From the NCBI GenBank assembly GCA_012837155.1, contig CP051546.1, positions 1,653,075 through 1,717,074 on the forward strand: 64,000 nt of DNA, written 5' to 3'. The stretch's first letter is position 1, and every line of letters starts with the position of its first letter. The translations under genes and the position numbers were made by a program. A model generated the notes under the pieces. It saw only the letters and a list, made by a program, of their open reading frames with translations. It did no database searches and was not told the DNA's origin. The stretch comes from Flavobacterium sp. (GTDB lineage: Bacteria; Bacteroidota; Bacteroidia; Flavobacteriales; Flavobacteriaceae). This document shows positions 38,779 to 46,911 of the stretch, piece after piece.

Positions 38779-40182
38779 ATGAAAAATACAATTATAAAAG
38801 GACTCTTTTTGGCAATGAGTATCGGATTCAGTTCTTGCGATAGCCAATTGGATATAGCCCCAACAGATATTACCATCGAAAAAGCTGTTTTTGCAGATGT
38901 TACTACTGCCGAATCGGCACTATCGGATGTTTATTTCAAATTAGCAAATGCCTCCACAGGCCCTACGTATGTAATCGGAGATGCTTCTTTGGATTATGTA
39001 GGCTTAGACAATGGTAGTTTTTATTTTAATTACAGTAGCGGTAATTTATCGACCACCGACTCACAAGTCGAAAGAATATGGAGTAACTATTATGAAGTAA
39101 TAGGTGTTGCCAATATTTTTGTGGACAAAGTGCCTAAATTTGGTTTGTATGATGAAGCAACCAAAAAACAACACATTGCCGAAGCTAAATTTTGTCGTGC
39201 CTATTCCTACTGGGAGTTGCTGTGTTTTTATGGAAATCGAGCCCTTACCGGAAATAATAACGGATTGGGTGTTCCCTTGCAATTAGCTCCGTACAACGGA
39301 TTTAACAGTTCCAATTTGTTGGCGCGAAACACCAATGCCGAGGTATATACACAAATCATTACCGACTTGACCGAAGCCATTCCTGATTTGCCCGAAACCT
39401 ATTCTAATGACGTAAAAACCAAGTCACGAGCCACCAAAGCGACTGCCTATGCTATGCTTTCTCGAGTGCAATTATACAAACGAGATTACCAGGCGTGCTT
39501 ACAAGCATCTAATAGTGTTTTGACTCGTACCAAATACCAGTTGGATCCGGATTTACTGCATTTATTTCCTTTAAATACCACAGGAAAAACATCTAGTTTT
39601 AGCGACGAGGTTATTTTTGGTTTCCCTTTTAGTTCTAATAATGGAAACAATCAGTTTGGCCCTCATTTTATTTTTTATTACAACAAAAATCCATGGGTCG
39701 ATGCTGCTTTTCTGAATTCGATGGAGTCATCTGATAAAAGAAAAACCCAACTGTATTTTAACGGAAATCCTTTTTCTAGTAAAAACGAAAAAACTACTTT
39801 CAAATTCAACAATAGTGACCAAAGAGATGATGTGCAAGCCATTCGCCTAGCCGAAGTGCTACTCAACAAAGCCGAAGCGTTAGCTCAAATCAATGGTGTT
39901 AGCTCCGAAAGTATAACAATACTCAATCAAATCCGAAATCGCAGTGGATTGCCTTCGGTAGTCGTAGGCGATTTTGCTACCAAAGACCAACTTTTGGCGG
40001 CTTTGTACAAAGAGCGTCTTTTTGAAACGGCTTTTGATGGAAGAGCTCGTTTTGACTTTATCAGAACCAACCGTCCTTTGCGAAATGCAACCCTTTCCGA
40101 AGACAAAAAAGCATTCCCCATCCCACAACGAGAAATCGATATTTCTAAAGGGAAATTAGTTCAAAACGCAGGATACAATTAA
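38779..40182 (+). CDS. SusD/RagB-family nutrient-binding outer-membrane lipoprotein
   Basis: 467 residues with a lipobox (IGFSSC), SusD N-terminal region (DIAPTDITIEKAVFAD) and helical repeats (AEAKFCRAYSYWELLCFYG), then AIRLAEVLLNKAEALAQI and the C-terminal LYKERLFETAFDGRARFDFIRT typical of SusD. It caps the SusC barrel and captures substrate. The start is ATG 38779. The gene is 31 bp from the following thioredoxin gene, so all are in one operon. Confidence 0.94.
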   Translation: MKNTIIKGLFLAMSIGFSSCDSQLDIAPTDITIEKAVFADVTTAESALSDVYFKLANASTGPTYVIGDASLDYVGLDNGSFYFNYSSGNLSTTDSQVERIWSNYYEVIGVANIFVDKVPKFGLYDEATKKQHIAEAKFCRAYSYWELLCFYGNRALTGNNNGLGVPLQLAPYNGFNSSNLLARNTNAEVYTQIITDLTEAIPDLPETYSNDVKTKSRATKATAYAMLSRVQLYKRDYQACLQASNSVLTRTKYQLDPDLLHLFPLNTTGKTSSFSDEVIFGFPFSSNNGNNQFGPHFIFYYNKNPWVDAAFLNSMESSDKRKTQLYFNGNPFSSKNEKTTFKFNNSDQRDDVQAIRLAEVLLNKAEALAQINGVSSESITILNQIRNRSGLPSVVVGDFATKDQLLAALYKERLFETAFDGRARFDFIRTNRPLRNATLSEDKKAFPIPQREIDISKGKLVQNAGYN

Positions 40183-40213
40183 AAAACAAATGAAATTAAA
40201 TATAAAACACCAA

Positions 40214-41449
40214 ATGAAATTATTCAAAAACATCCTAATTCTTGCCTTTGTCCTTTTAACAAGTTCTCTAACAACAGCCCAAGAATACGATATTCACTTT
40301 GTTCACGGAAGCTGGAAAGAAGTACTGCAAATGGCAAAAAAACAAAACAAACCTATTTTTGTCGACTGCTATACCACTTGGTGTGGTCCTTGTAAAATAT
40401 TAGCAAAAGAAGTATTTACACAAAAAGAAGTGGCCGATTTTTTTAATCAAAACTTTGTATGCGTTTCTCTGGATATGGAAAAAGGCGAAGCTATAAAACT
40501 CAAAAAGGATTGGAAATTAAAAGCCTTTCCAACCCTAATGTTCCTAGATTCAAAAGGCAACGAAAACCATCGAATTGTAGGGGCTTTTGGTGCGACTGAA
40601 TTTTTAGAATATTCTAAAATGGGCTTAGATGAAAACAAAATGAGTGCTCGATTGCAAAAACGCTATGAAGCTGGAGAACGAGGCGGTCAATTCATTTTTG
40701 ATTATCTAGTATCGGTACGACTTTCTTTCAATGGAGAATTAGAAGCCAAGGTAGCCGATGATTTCGTAAAATCGATTCCTCGCAACGAATTGCTCAAAAA
40801 AGAAAATTGGAACGTAGTGAAAAACTTCATGAATGACCCTACAACCGAAGAATACCGATTCATTATAGCCAACAGAACTGCATTAGCTCAAGCCGTAGGT
40901 TCTGCTGAAGAAGTCAATGCTAAAATCAACAGAAATATCGAAAAACAACTGGAAACATGGACTTTTTGGAACGAAGAAAAACCTTTTGAAACCGATAAAG
41001 AAACTCAATTAATCCAATTTCTTCAAGAATCCGATTACGAAGGAGCTCCAGTTTTAATTGGTAAATTATTGGCTAACAAATACAAAAGAGTAAAAGATTC
41101 AGAGCAATACCTATCGCTTTTGGATTATTTAGTGCGATTGAATTTGGTCGAAAATTCAGGTACTATCGTTCGTTACGCTAACGAAGTCAGCAACTCATAT
41201 ACCAGCCCACAGGCTTGGGCCAAAGCATTAGTATGGTTGAATATAGCCGAGAAAAAAGAAACCCAAATCGAGCACAAAGCTGTCATCCTAACAGCCAAAA
41301 GTGATCTTTTGACCAAATTAGGAAACAAATCAGAAGCCGAATTAGCTAAATTAGCAGCCGAAAAAGCAGACAAAGAATCGGAGGAAACAGGAAAGAAAAT
41401 CCATACCGTTCCGATGATGCTAATGACAGGACAAAAACCTAAAAAATAA
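40214..41449 (+). CDS. Secreted thioredoxin-fold protein with long helical C-terminus
   Basis: 411 residues: signal peptide (to TTAQ), thioredoxin domain with CYTTWCGPCKILAKEVF and cis-proline in AFPTLMFLDSKG, then about 250 mostly helical residues of unknown fold with a lysine/alanine-rich end. It probably reduces disulfides of the imported ligand or its binding proteins. It is the third thioredoxin-type protein in the window and directly follows SusD. The start is ATG 40214; an upstream in-frame ATG at 40190 would give a poorer signal peptide. Confidence 0.85.
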   Translation: MKLFKNILILAFVLLTSSLTTAQEYDIHFVHGSWKEVLQMAKKQNKPIFVDCYTTWCGPCKILAKEVFTQKEVADFFNQNFVCVSLDMEKGEAIKLKKDWKLKAFPTLMFLDSKGNENHRIVGAFGATEFLEYSKMGLDENKMSARLQKRYEAGERGGQFIFDYLVSVRLSFNGELEAKVADDFVKSIPRNELLKKENWNVVKNFMNDPTTEEYRFIIANRTALAQAVGSAEEVNAKINRNIEKQLETWTFWNEEKPFETDKETQLIQFLQESDYEGAPVLIGKLLANKYKRVKDSEQYLSLLDYLVRLNLVENSGTIVRYANEVSNSYTSPQAWAKALVWLNIAEKKETQIEHKAVILTAKSDLLTKLGNKSEAELAKLAAEKADKESEETGKKIHTVPMMLMTGQKPKK

Positions 41450-41461
41450 TTATACCAGAAG

Positions 41462-41977
41462 ATGAAAAAGAACCATTTTATAGCACTCTTTCTACTGCTA
41501 ACGGCTATGGGATATTCTCAAATGCCTGCCGCTCAAATGTTACCCCCCAATTCAGAAAAACGCATTACGATTAATGCCACAGCTTCCGCCGTTTGGACAT
41601 ACCTCGTAAAAGGCAATAATGTAGCCGAATTTGGCTCCAAAATAATCAAAAAAGCCACCCTGCAAGGAAAGGGGTTAAACGCACTAAGAGAAATTGTTTT
41701 CAACGATGATCACAAGCGTTCCGAAGAAATCATAGTTATTGATCCCGATATTCGAAGAATGGGAATTCGAGTGGTCAGTTTGCCCAAAGAATTATCAAGA
41801 TATGTATATTATTTTGAAGTTCAAGACAAAGGAAACACCTCTTGTGTTGTTTCACTCAAAGCCTATTTTGGATTAACCGATGAAAGTGCTAAATCAAAAA
41901 TCAAAAAAGAAATTGTAACTGAATTCGCCGTTTTATTAGATGGCTTAAAGCAAACTTTGGAGTCCAAAAAAGGATAA
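41462..41977 (+). CDS. Secreted SRPBCC (START-like) family protein
   Basis: 171 residues. A signal peptide (to GYSQ) is followed by an SRPBCC-type domain: RITINATASAVWTYLVKGNNVAEFGSKI, REIVFNDDHKRSEEIIVIDPDIRRMGIRVV, and a C-terminal helix (EFAVLLDGLKQTL). The fold forms a hydrophobic cavity that binds lipids, polyketides or similar ligands; periplasmic members are unusual. Its start is 12 bp after the thioredoxin stop, so it is the last gene of the SusCD operon. A hydrophobic imported ligand would fit, but this is inference. Confidence 0.8.
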   Translation: MKKNHFIALFLLLTAMGYSQMPAAQMLPPNSEKRITINATASAVWTYLVKGNNVAEFGSKIIKKATLQGKGLNALREIVFNDDHKRSEEIIVIDPDIRRMGIRVVSLPKELSRYVYYFEVQDKGNTSCVVSLKAYFGLTDESAKSKIKKEIVTEFAVLLDGLKQTLESKKG

Positions 41978-42035
41978 ATTTTTTAAAGGACAAAAAAGGA
42001 AGTTCTATTTTAAGAGCTAGTCTTCTAATTTATAG

Positions 42036-42140
42036 GAATCGAAATTTAGATGTAATGCTTGTTTTATCAATCGTCTTACACTATTGCTATTAAGACCAAG
42101 AAGGAGTAACATTTTCTTAGATTTGTCTAAATTTCGATTC
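42036..42140. repeat. 105-bp element with perfect 15-bp inverted ends
   Basis: GAATCGAAATTTAGA (42036-42050) and its exact complement (42126-42140) enclose 75 bp without an ORF. No target duplication is visible. It could be a miniature inverted-repeat element, an RNA with a closing stem, or the operon's 3' end. Confidence 0.6.
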
Positions 42141-42228
42141 TCATAATTAACAATGTGTTAGCATTTTTTCTAATTTTAAAAATTATTTTTGTTATAAAAT
42201 TATTTTAAAAACTTTAGTTTAACTTACC

Positions 42229-42504
42229 ATGAATAAAATAGAAGAAAATCCCGCTCTTAACGATACGGCTAAAGTAATTAAAATGATTAAACTTGTTCCT
42301 GCGACTAAAATTAAAAGCACGGAAGGAGCTATTATTCCTAAAGAAGTGCTTTATATGTCTAAAATACAACCCGCCATGCCTTATACGAAAGAAGAAAGTG
42401 CTCCAGGATTGTTTTCTTATTTTTTTGTTGGAATCGTTGTTGTTCTTTTGATTATTTTCGTAAGAAAAATATTTTTAGCCCGAAATAAAGGAAGTTTTAA
42501 ATGA
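42229..42504 (+). CDS. Small membrane protein, unknown function
   Basis: 91 residues, not recognised. The N-terminal 60 residues are polar, without motifs; one membrane helix (about 62-81, LFSYFFVGIVVVLLIIFVRK) is followed by a short basic tail, giving a single-pass protein with the tail on the cytoplasmic side by the positive-inside rule. There is a plausible start at 42229 after AT-rich DNA. It stands alone between locus B and the glycosyltransferase, with no clear partner. It could be spurious, but codon use looks normal. Confidence 0.5.
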   Translation: MNKIEENPALNDTAKVIKMIKLVPATKIKSTEGAIIPKEVLYMSKIQPAMPYTKEESAPGLFSYFFVGIVVVLLIIFVRKIFLARNKGSFK

Positions 42505-42604
42505 TTTGTTAGCAATTCAAATATGTTTTTTAATTTTTAAGCACATTTGATTTACTTCTGAATGTGGTTTTTAATCTCATTTTTTAATCTCTTTTGGTAA
42601 TTCC

Positions 42605-42760
42605 TCGAAGCTCTGCTTCGATTTTCTTTTTTTGACAATTTTTGTAAATGAAAATTGTTTGCTCTCAGATTAATATCTCTGGGGCTCTGCCCCGAGGTAG
42701 TTTATTTAGTTAATTTTGTTGATTTGACCGCTTTGGAAACAAGACGGTTTCGTTTTTTTT
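42605..42760. repeat. Palindromic repeats and a second copy of the terminator repeat
   Basis: This lies in the gene-free 42505-42918. TCGAAG-CTCTG-CTTCGA (42605-42621) and GGGG-CTCTG-CCCC (42681-42693) share the loop CTCTG and look like members of one hairpin family. From 42707 to 42760 the sequence repeats 21321-21370 (tagttaattttgttg, then ACCGCTTTGgaaaCAAGACGGT and a T-run), with a few substitutions. I see no ORF here. Confidence 0.6.
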
Positions 42761-42918
42761 GAGGAGGGATTTTTTGAACTTTTGTATGATAAAAAGTTAT
42801 CGTTTCATTCAAAAAAGACTTTTTTAACAGCAATAAATTTAGCAACAATTTTTTTGTGGATAAAGAGTATATTTGTTGCAATTTTTAAGAGTAAAAGTCT
42901 AAACCTTATTTCAAGATT

Positions 42919-43920
42919 ATGTTATTTTCTTTAATCATTCCAGTTTACAATCGACCAGATGAAATTGATGAACTTTTGGAAAGTTTGTCTCAATTAGAGT
43001 ATAAAGAAGATTTTGAGATTGTAATTATCGAAGATGGTTCTTCGTTAAAATGTGAGGATGTCGCTCAAAAATATGATAAAAAACGGAGTATTTCCTATTA
43101 CTACAAAGAAAATTCGGGTCCCGGAGATTCTAGAAATTATGGAATGAAGAAGGCAAAAGGAGATTATTTTATCATTTTTGACTCGGATTGTATTATTCCA
43201 AAAAACTATTTAACAGAAGTTGATAAGGCTTTAAAACAAAAATATGTTGATTGTTTTGGTGGTCCTGACAAGGCTTTGGATAGTTTTTCGGATATACAAA
43301 AAGCAATTAATTTTGCGATGACTTCTTTTCTTACCACGGGCGGAATTAGAGGAGGTTCTGAAAAGATCGATAAGTTTCAGCCCAGAAGTTTTAATATGGG
43401 TTTGTCACGAAAAGCTTTTGAGGTTTCTAAAGGTTTCGGGAATATTCATCCTGGCGAAGACCCCGATTTGTCGATCCGATTGTGGGAATTGGGTTTCGAT
43501 ACTCGACTCTTTCCAAAAGCATTTGTCTATCACAAAAGAAGAATTGACTGGGAAAAATTTTCAATTCAGGTAAATAAATTTGGCAAAGCCAGACCCATTT
43601 TAAATAGTTGGTATCCTCAATACAACAAACTTACTTTTTTCTTCCCTTCACTATTTATAATTGGGTTTGTTGTAGGGCTTCTTTTGTCTTTAATTTTTAA
43701 TCAGGATTTGTTGCTTCAATTGTATTTTGGTTACTTTTTGGTATTATTTTTGGTGTCAACGTATCAAAATAAAAGTTTCAAGATTGGATACTTATCGATA
43801 AAAGCGGTCTGGAAGCAGTTTTATGGTTACGGAACAGGCTTTTTGAAATCATTCTTCAAAATTATTATCCTAAAGCAAAAACCGCAAGAAGCTTTTCCTG
43901 AGTTGTTTTTCAAAAAATAA
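42919..43920 (+). CDS. Glycosyltransferase family 2, membrane-anchored
   Basis: 333 residues. The GT-A domain starts with SLIIPVYNRPDEIDELLESL, has the nucleotide-binding EDGSS and the metal site DSDC, and the later HPGEDPDLSIRLWELG with an ED motif typical of inverting GT2 enzymes. Two membrane helices (about 243-285) and a basic C-terminus anchor it at the inner membrane. Donor and acceptor are unknown; cell-surface glycan synthesis is likely. The stop is 1 bp before coaE, so the two are co-transcribed. Confidence 0.88.
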   Translation: MLFSLIIPVYNRPDEIDELLESLSQLEYKEDFEIVIIEDGSSLKCEDVAQKYDKKRSISYYYKENSGPGDSRNYGMKKAKGDYFIIFDSDCIIPKNYLTEVDKALKQKYVDCFGGPDKALDSFSDIQKAINFAMTSFLTTGGIRGGSEKIDKFQPRSFNMGLSRKAFEVSKGFGNIHPGEDPDLSIRLWELGFDTRLFPKAFVYHKRRIDWEKFSIQVNKFGKARPILNSWYPQYNKLTFFFPSLFIIGFVVGLLLSLIFNQDLLLQLYFGYFLVLFLVSTYQNKSFKIGYLSIKAVWKQFYGYGTGFLKSFFKIIILKQKPQEAFPELFFKK

Positions 43921-43921
43921 T

Positions 43922-44503
43922 ATGACAAAAATAATTGGTTTAACTGGAGGAATTGGGAGTGGAAAAACCACAATTGCCAATCAATTTTCGGCATCTGGCA
44001 TTCCCGTTTACATAGCTGATGATGAGGCGCGAAAGATGATGCAGTCAAATGAAATTAGAGCTAAAATCAAAGAAAAATTTGGCAATAGTATTTTTGATGG
44101 AGCTATTTTAAATCGGAATAAGCTTGCTCAAATCGTGTTTGATAATCCTGAAAAATTAAAACTACTCAACGAGATTATTCATCCTGCCGTAAAAAAGCAT
44201 TTTGATAGCTGGGTTTTAAATTATAAAAACGCTCCATTTATTATTTATGAAGCTGCTATTTTATTCGAAAGTGGGAATTATAAAAACTGCGATTTGATAA
44301 TTACCGTTATTGCTCCATTAGAATCTAGGATTCAGCGAGTGATTCAGCGAGATAATAGTACGCGAGAAATGGTTTTAAAAAGGATAAATAGGCAATGGAA
44401 TGATGAGCAGCGCATTTCAAAAAGCGATTTTGTGATTGAAAATGTAAATCCAGAAATTACAAAATCAAAAGTAGAGGAAATTCTTAAAATTTTGAGAATT
44501 TAA
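43922..44503 (+). CDS. coaE: Dephospho-CoA kinase
   Basis: CoaE phosphorylates dephospho-CoA at the ribose 3' hydroxyl, the last step of CoA synthesis. The 193 residues show the P-loop GLTGGIGSGKTTIANQF at the N-terminus, the DDEARKMM segment, LNEIIHPAVKKHF, and the lid RVIQRDNSTREMVLKRI. The size is normal. The start is ATG 43922, immediately after the glycosyltransferase stop. Confidence 0.95.
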   Translation: MTKIIGLTGGIGSGKTTIANQFSASGIPVYIADDEARKMMQSNEIRAKIKEKFGNSIFDGAILNRNKLAQIVFDNPEKLKLLNEIIHPAVKKHFDSWVLNYKNAPFIIYEAAILFESGNYKNCDLIITVIAPLESRIQRVIQRDNSTREMVLKRINRQWNDEQRISKSDFVIENVNPEITKSKVEEILKILRI

Positions 44504-44564
44504 TAATTTAATGCTTTGATGTTAATCTTTGGTTAATTTATTATTATTTATAGTGTTAAAATAT

Positions 44565-44572
44565 TAGCTTTG
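44565..44572 (+). promoter_or_regulatory. -7 box directly before the histidine kinase gene
   Basis: TAGCTTTG matches TAnnTTTG and ends 5 bp before the ATG at 44578. Transcription would start at or next to the start codon, so a leaderless mRNA is possible. Confidence 0.45.
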
Positions 44573-44577
44573 TATTG

Positions 44578-46161
44578 ATGAATAAAATATTTTTTAGAAT
44601 ACTTGTTTTACTGATGAGTTTATCCTTAATCGGGATAATTTTAGTTCAGGTTTATTGGTTTAATACCTCGTTTAAAAACAACGACGAACAATTTAAGTTT
44701 CATGTTAAACAAGTTATGGGTGATGTTGCCGATAAAATTCAAAGGCAAGAGGCTTATAGTTTTTATGATAAATACAATCGATACAAGGATAGCACAGGAA
44801 AGATTCCTCAAAAAAATGATTTATTGGAGTTTTACTATATCCAGAAAAACAATAAAACCAATAAGACAATTATATATTCAAATAGTATAATAAGTGAAGA
44901 TTACAATATATCTTCTACGTTCTTTGATAAAAAAATAGATAGTGTAAAACTTAAAAGTTTTAATTCTAAGCGAGTTACAGAGATTTATGATAATAATCAA
45001 TTCGATAATTTAGGTAATCAGCATAAGCTAGCACCAGATATTAAGATTGAAAAATCAGGAAATTTAGACGTCTTGGATGATGCTCAATTTCAAATTTTCT
45101 TTAAGGATATTGCTACCACTATGCCAGTGCAAGAAAGGGTTTCAAAAGAAAGTTTGGCTAAACTTTTAAAGAAAGAATTGGGAGAATATGAAGTGAAGAC
45201 TCCTTTTGAGTTTGGTATTTATAGTAACGGATTAGCAACAAAAGTGAAATCGGATGCCTTTAAATATGATAAAAATACAACGTATTCTATTTCGATATTT
45301 TCTGATAATGAAGGAAATAGTAAATACCAATTGCTAGTTTCTTTTCCTCATAAAAAGAAATTTCTGCTTACCGACCTTATTGGGATAACCTTGTTGTCAA
45401 TTATTTTTACATTGATTATTATTATTGCTTATACAAGCGCCTTGAATCAATTGATTCGTCAGCGTCATATTTCTGAAATAAAATCGGATTTTATTAATAA
45501 TATGACCCATGAGTTCAAAACCCCAATTGCAACAATAAATTTGGCTTTAGATGCTATTAAAAACCCTAAAATCATTGATGATAAAGAAAAGGTTTTGAAA
45601 TACATTCAGATGATTAAGGACGAAAATAAACGAATGCACGCTCAAGTCGAGAATGTATTAAGAATTTCAAAACTAGAAAAAAAGGAATTGGATATTGCTA
45701 AAGAATCCTGCAATATTCAGGAAATTATAGAAGATGCTATTGAGCATGTAAGTCTAATTTTAGAAGACAGACAGGGAACAATAACGAAGCACTTTGGGGC
45801 TGTTAGAATGGATGTTTTGGTAAATGAATCTCATTTTATAAATGTGATTGTCAACGTTTTAGAAAATGCTGTCAAATATTCGCCCGATATTCCTAAGATT
45901 GATATTTTTACAGAAAATGTGAAAGATTTCATCGTTATCAAGGTAAAAGATAACGGAATAGGAATGAGTAAGGTGGCTCAAAAGAGAGTTTTTGAAAAGT
46001 TTTATCGAGAGCATACGGGCGATGTGCATAATGTTAAAGGGCACGGATTAGGTCTCGCTTATGTAAAAAAAATTGTAGATGATCATAATGGTCAGGTTTT
46101 TGTGGAGAGTGAAAAGGGAAAAGGAAGTACCTTCATAATAAAAATACCATTAATAAATTAG
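44578..46161 (+). CDS. Sensor histidine kinase of an OmpR-type two-component system
   Basis: 527 residues: membrane helix 1 (about 7-27), a periplasmic sensor domain of about 230 residues without known motifs, helix 2 (about 263-287), HisKA with the phospho-histidine in NNMTHEFKTPIATI, and HATPase (NVLENAVKYSP, DNGIGMS, GHGLGLAYVKKI). The layout matches RprX-like kinases of Bacteroidota. The start is ATG 44578; the TTG three bases before it is less likely. The regulator gene follows after 4 bp. The signal is unknown. Confidence 0.92.
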   Translation: MNKIFFRILVLLMSLSLIGIILVQVYWFNTSFKNNDEQFKFHVKQVMGDVADKIQRQEAYSFYDKYNRYKDSTGKIPQKNDLLEFYYIQKNNKTNKTIIYSNSIISEDYNISSTFFDKKIDSVKLKSFNSKRVTEIYDNNQFDNLGNQHKLAPDIKIEKSGNLDVLDDAQFQIFFKDIATTMPVQERVSKESLAKLLKKELGEYEVKTPFEFGIYSNGLATKVKSDAFKYDKNTTYSISIFSDNEGNSKYQLLVSFPHKKKFLLTDLIGITLLSIIFTLIIIIAYTSALNQLIRQRHISEIKSDFINNMTHEFKTPIATINLALDAIKNPKIIDDKEKVLKYIQMIKDENKRMHAQVENVLRISKLEKKELDIAKESCNIQEIIEDAIEHVSLILEDRQGTITKHFGAVRMDVLVNESHFINVIVNVLENAVKYSPDIPKIDIFTENVKDFIVIKVKDNGIGMSKVAQKRVFEKFYREHTGDVHNVKGHGLGLAYVKKIVDDHNGQVFVESEKGKGSTFIIKIPLIN

Positions 46162-46165
46162 AAAT

Positions 46166-46882
46166 ATGGAAAATGTAAATAAACAAATCCTTTTAGTGGA
46201 GGATGATTTGAATTTTGGTGCTGTGCTAAAAGATTATTTAATGCTAAATGATTTTGACGTGACTTTGGCTAAAAACGGTATGGAAGGCTTTGAGAAATTC
46301 AAAAAAGATACTTATGATTTGTGTATTTTAGATGTGATGATGCCCTATAAGGACGGGTATACATTAGCTAAAGAAATAAGAGAAAAGAATCAAGAAGTGC
46401 CTATTATTTTCTTAACAGCAAAATCTATGAAGGAAGATGTTTTGAAAGGATACAAAGCGGGAGCCGATGATTATTTAAACAAACCCTTTGATTCCGAGGT
46501 GTTGTTGATGAAAATAAAAACCATAATTCAACGAAAATCATTGGGGACAAAGGCAGAGCCAGTTCAATTTGAGTTTAACATTGGTAAATTTCATTTGAAT
46601 TCAAAACTTCGTTTTTTGACTTTCGAAAAGCAAGAACCTGTTAAATTATCTCCAAAAGAAAATGAACTATTGAAAATGTTGATTCTTCACGAGGATGATT
46701 TGATGCCACGAGAATTGGCCTTGACAAAAATATGGAGAGATGATAACTATTTTACGTCAAGAAGTATGGACGTTTATATTGCTAAGTTGCGAAAATACCT
46801 CAAACTAGATTCAAATGTTGAAATTTTAAACATTCACGGCGAAGGATTTAGATTAGTGATAAAAAATAAAGTTCCAGCATAA
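46166..46882 (+). CDS. OmpR-family response regulator
   Basis: 238 residues: receiver domain (ILLVEDDLNFG, phospho-acceptor in LCILDVMMPYKDG, lysine in NKPFD) and a C-terminal winged helix (VKLSPKENELLKML, SRSMDVYIAKLRKYL, HGEGFRLV). It forms a pair with the preceding kinase and resembles RprY. A partial terminator stem follows, cut by the IS1182 element. Confidence 0.94.
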   Translation: MENVNKQILLVEDDLNFGAVLKDYLMLNDFDVTLAKNGMEGFEKFKKDTYDLCILDVMMPYKDGYTLAKEIREKNQEVPIIFLTAKSMKEDVLKGYKAGADDYLNKPFDSEVLLMKIKTIIQRKSLGTKAEPVQFEFNIGKFHLNSKLRFLTFEKQEPVKLSPKENELLKMLILHEDDLMPRELALTKIWRDDNYFTSRSMDVYIAKLRKYLKLDSNVEILNIHGEGFRLVIKNKVPA

Positions 46883-46911
46883 AAAAAAAGTAAAAAAGGC
46901 TTCTCGATTGA

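Noticed and set aside
35658-40182. Polysaccharide utilisation locus
   Set aside because: SusC and SusD are present, but no glycoside hydrolase, lyase or sulfatase is within the window on either side.
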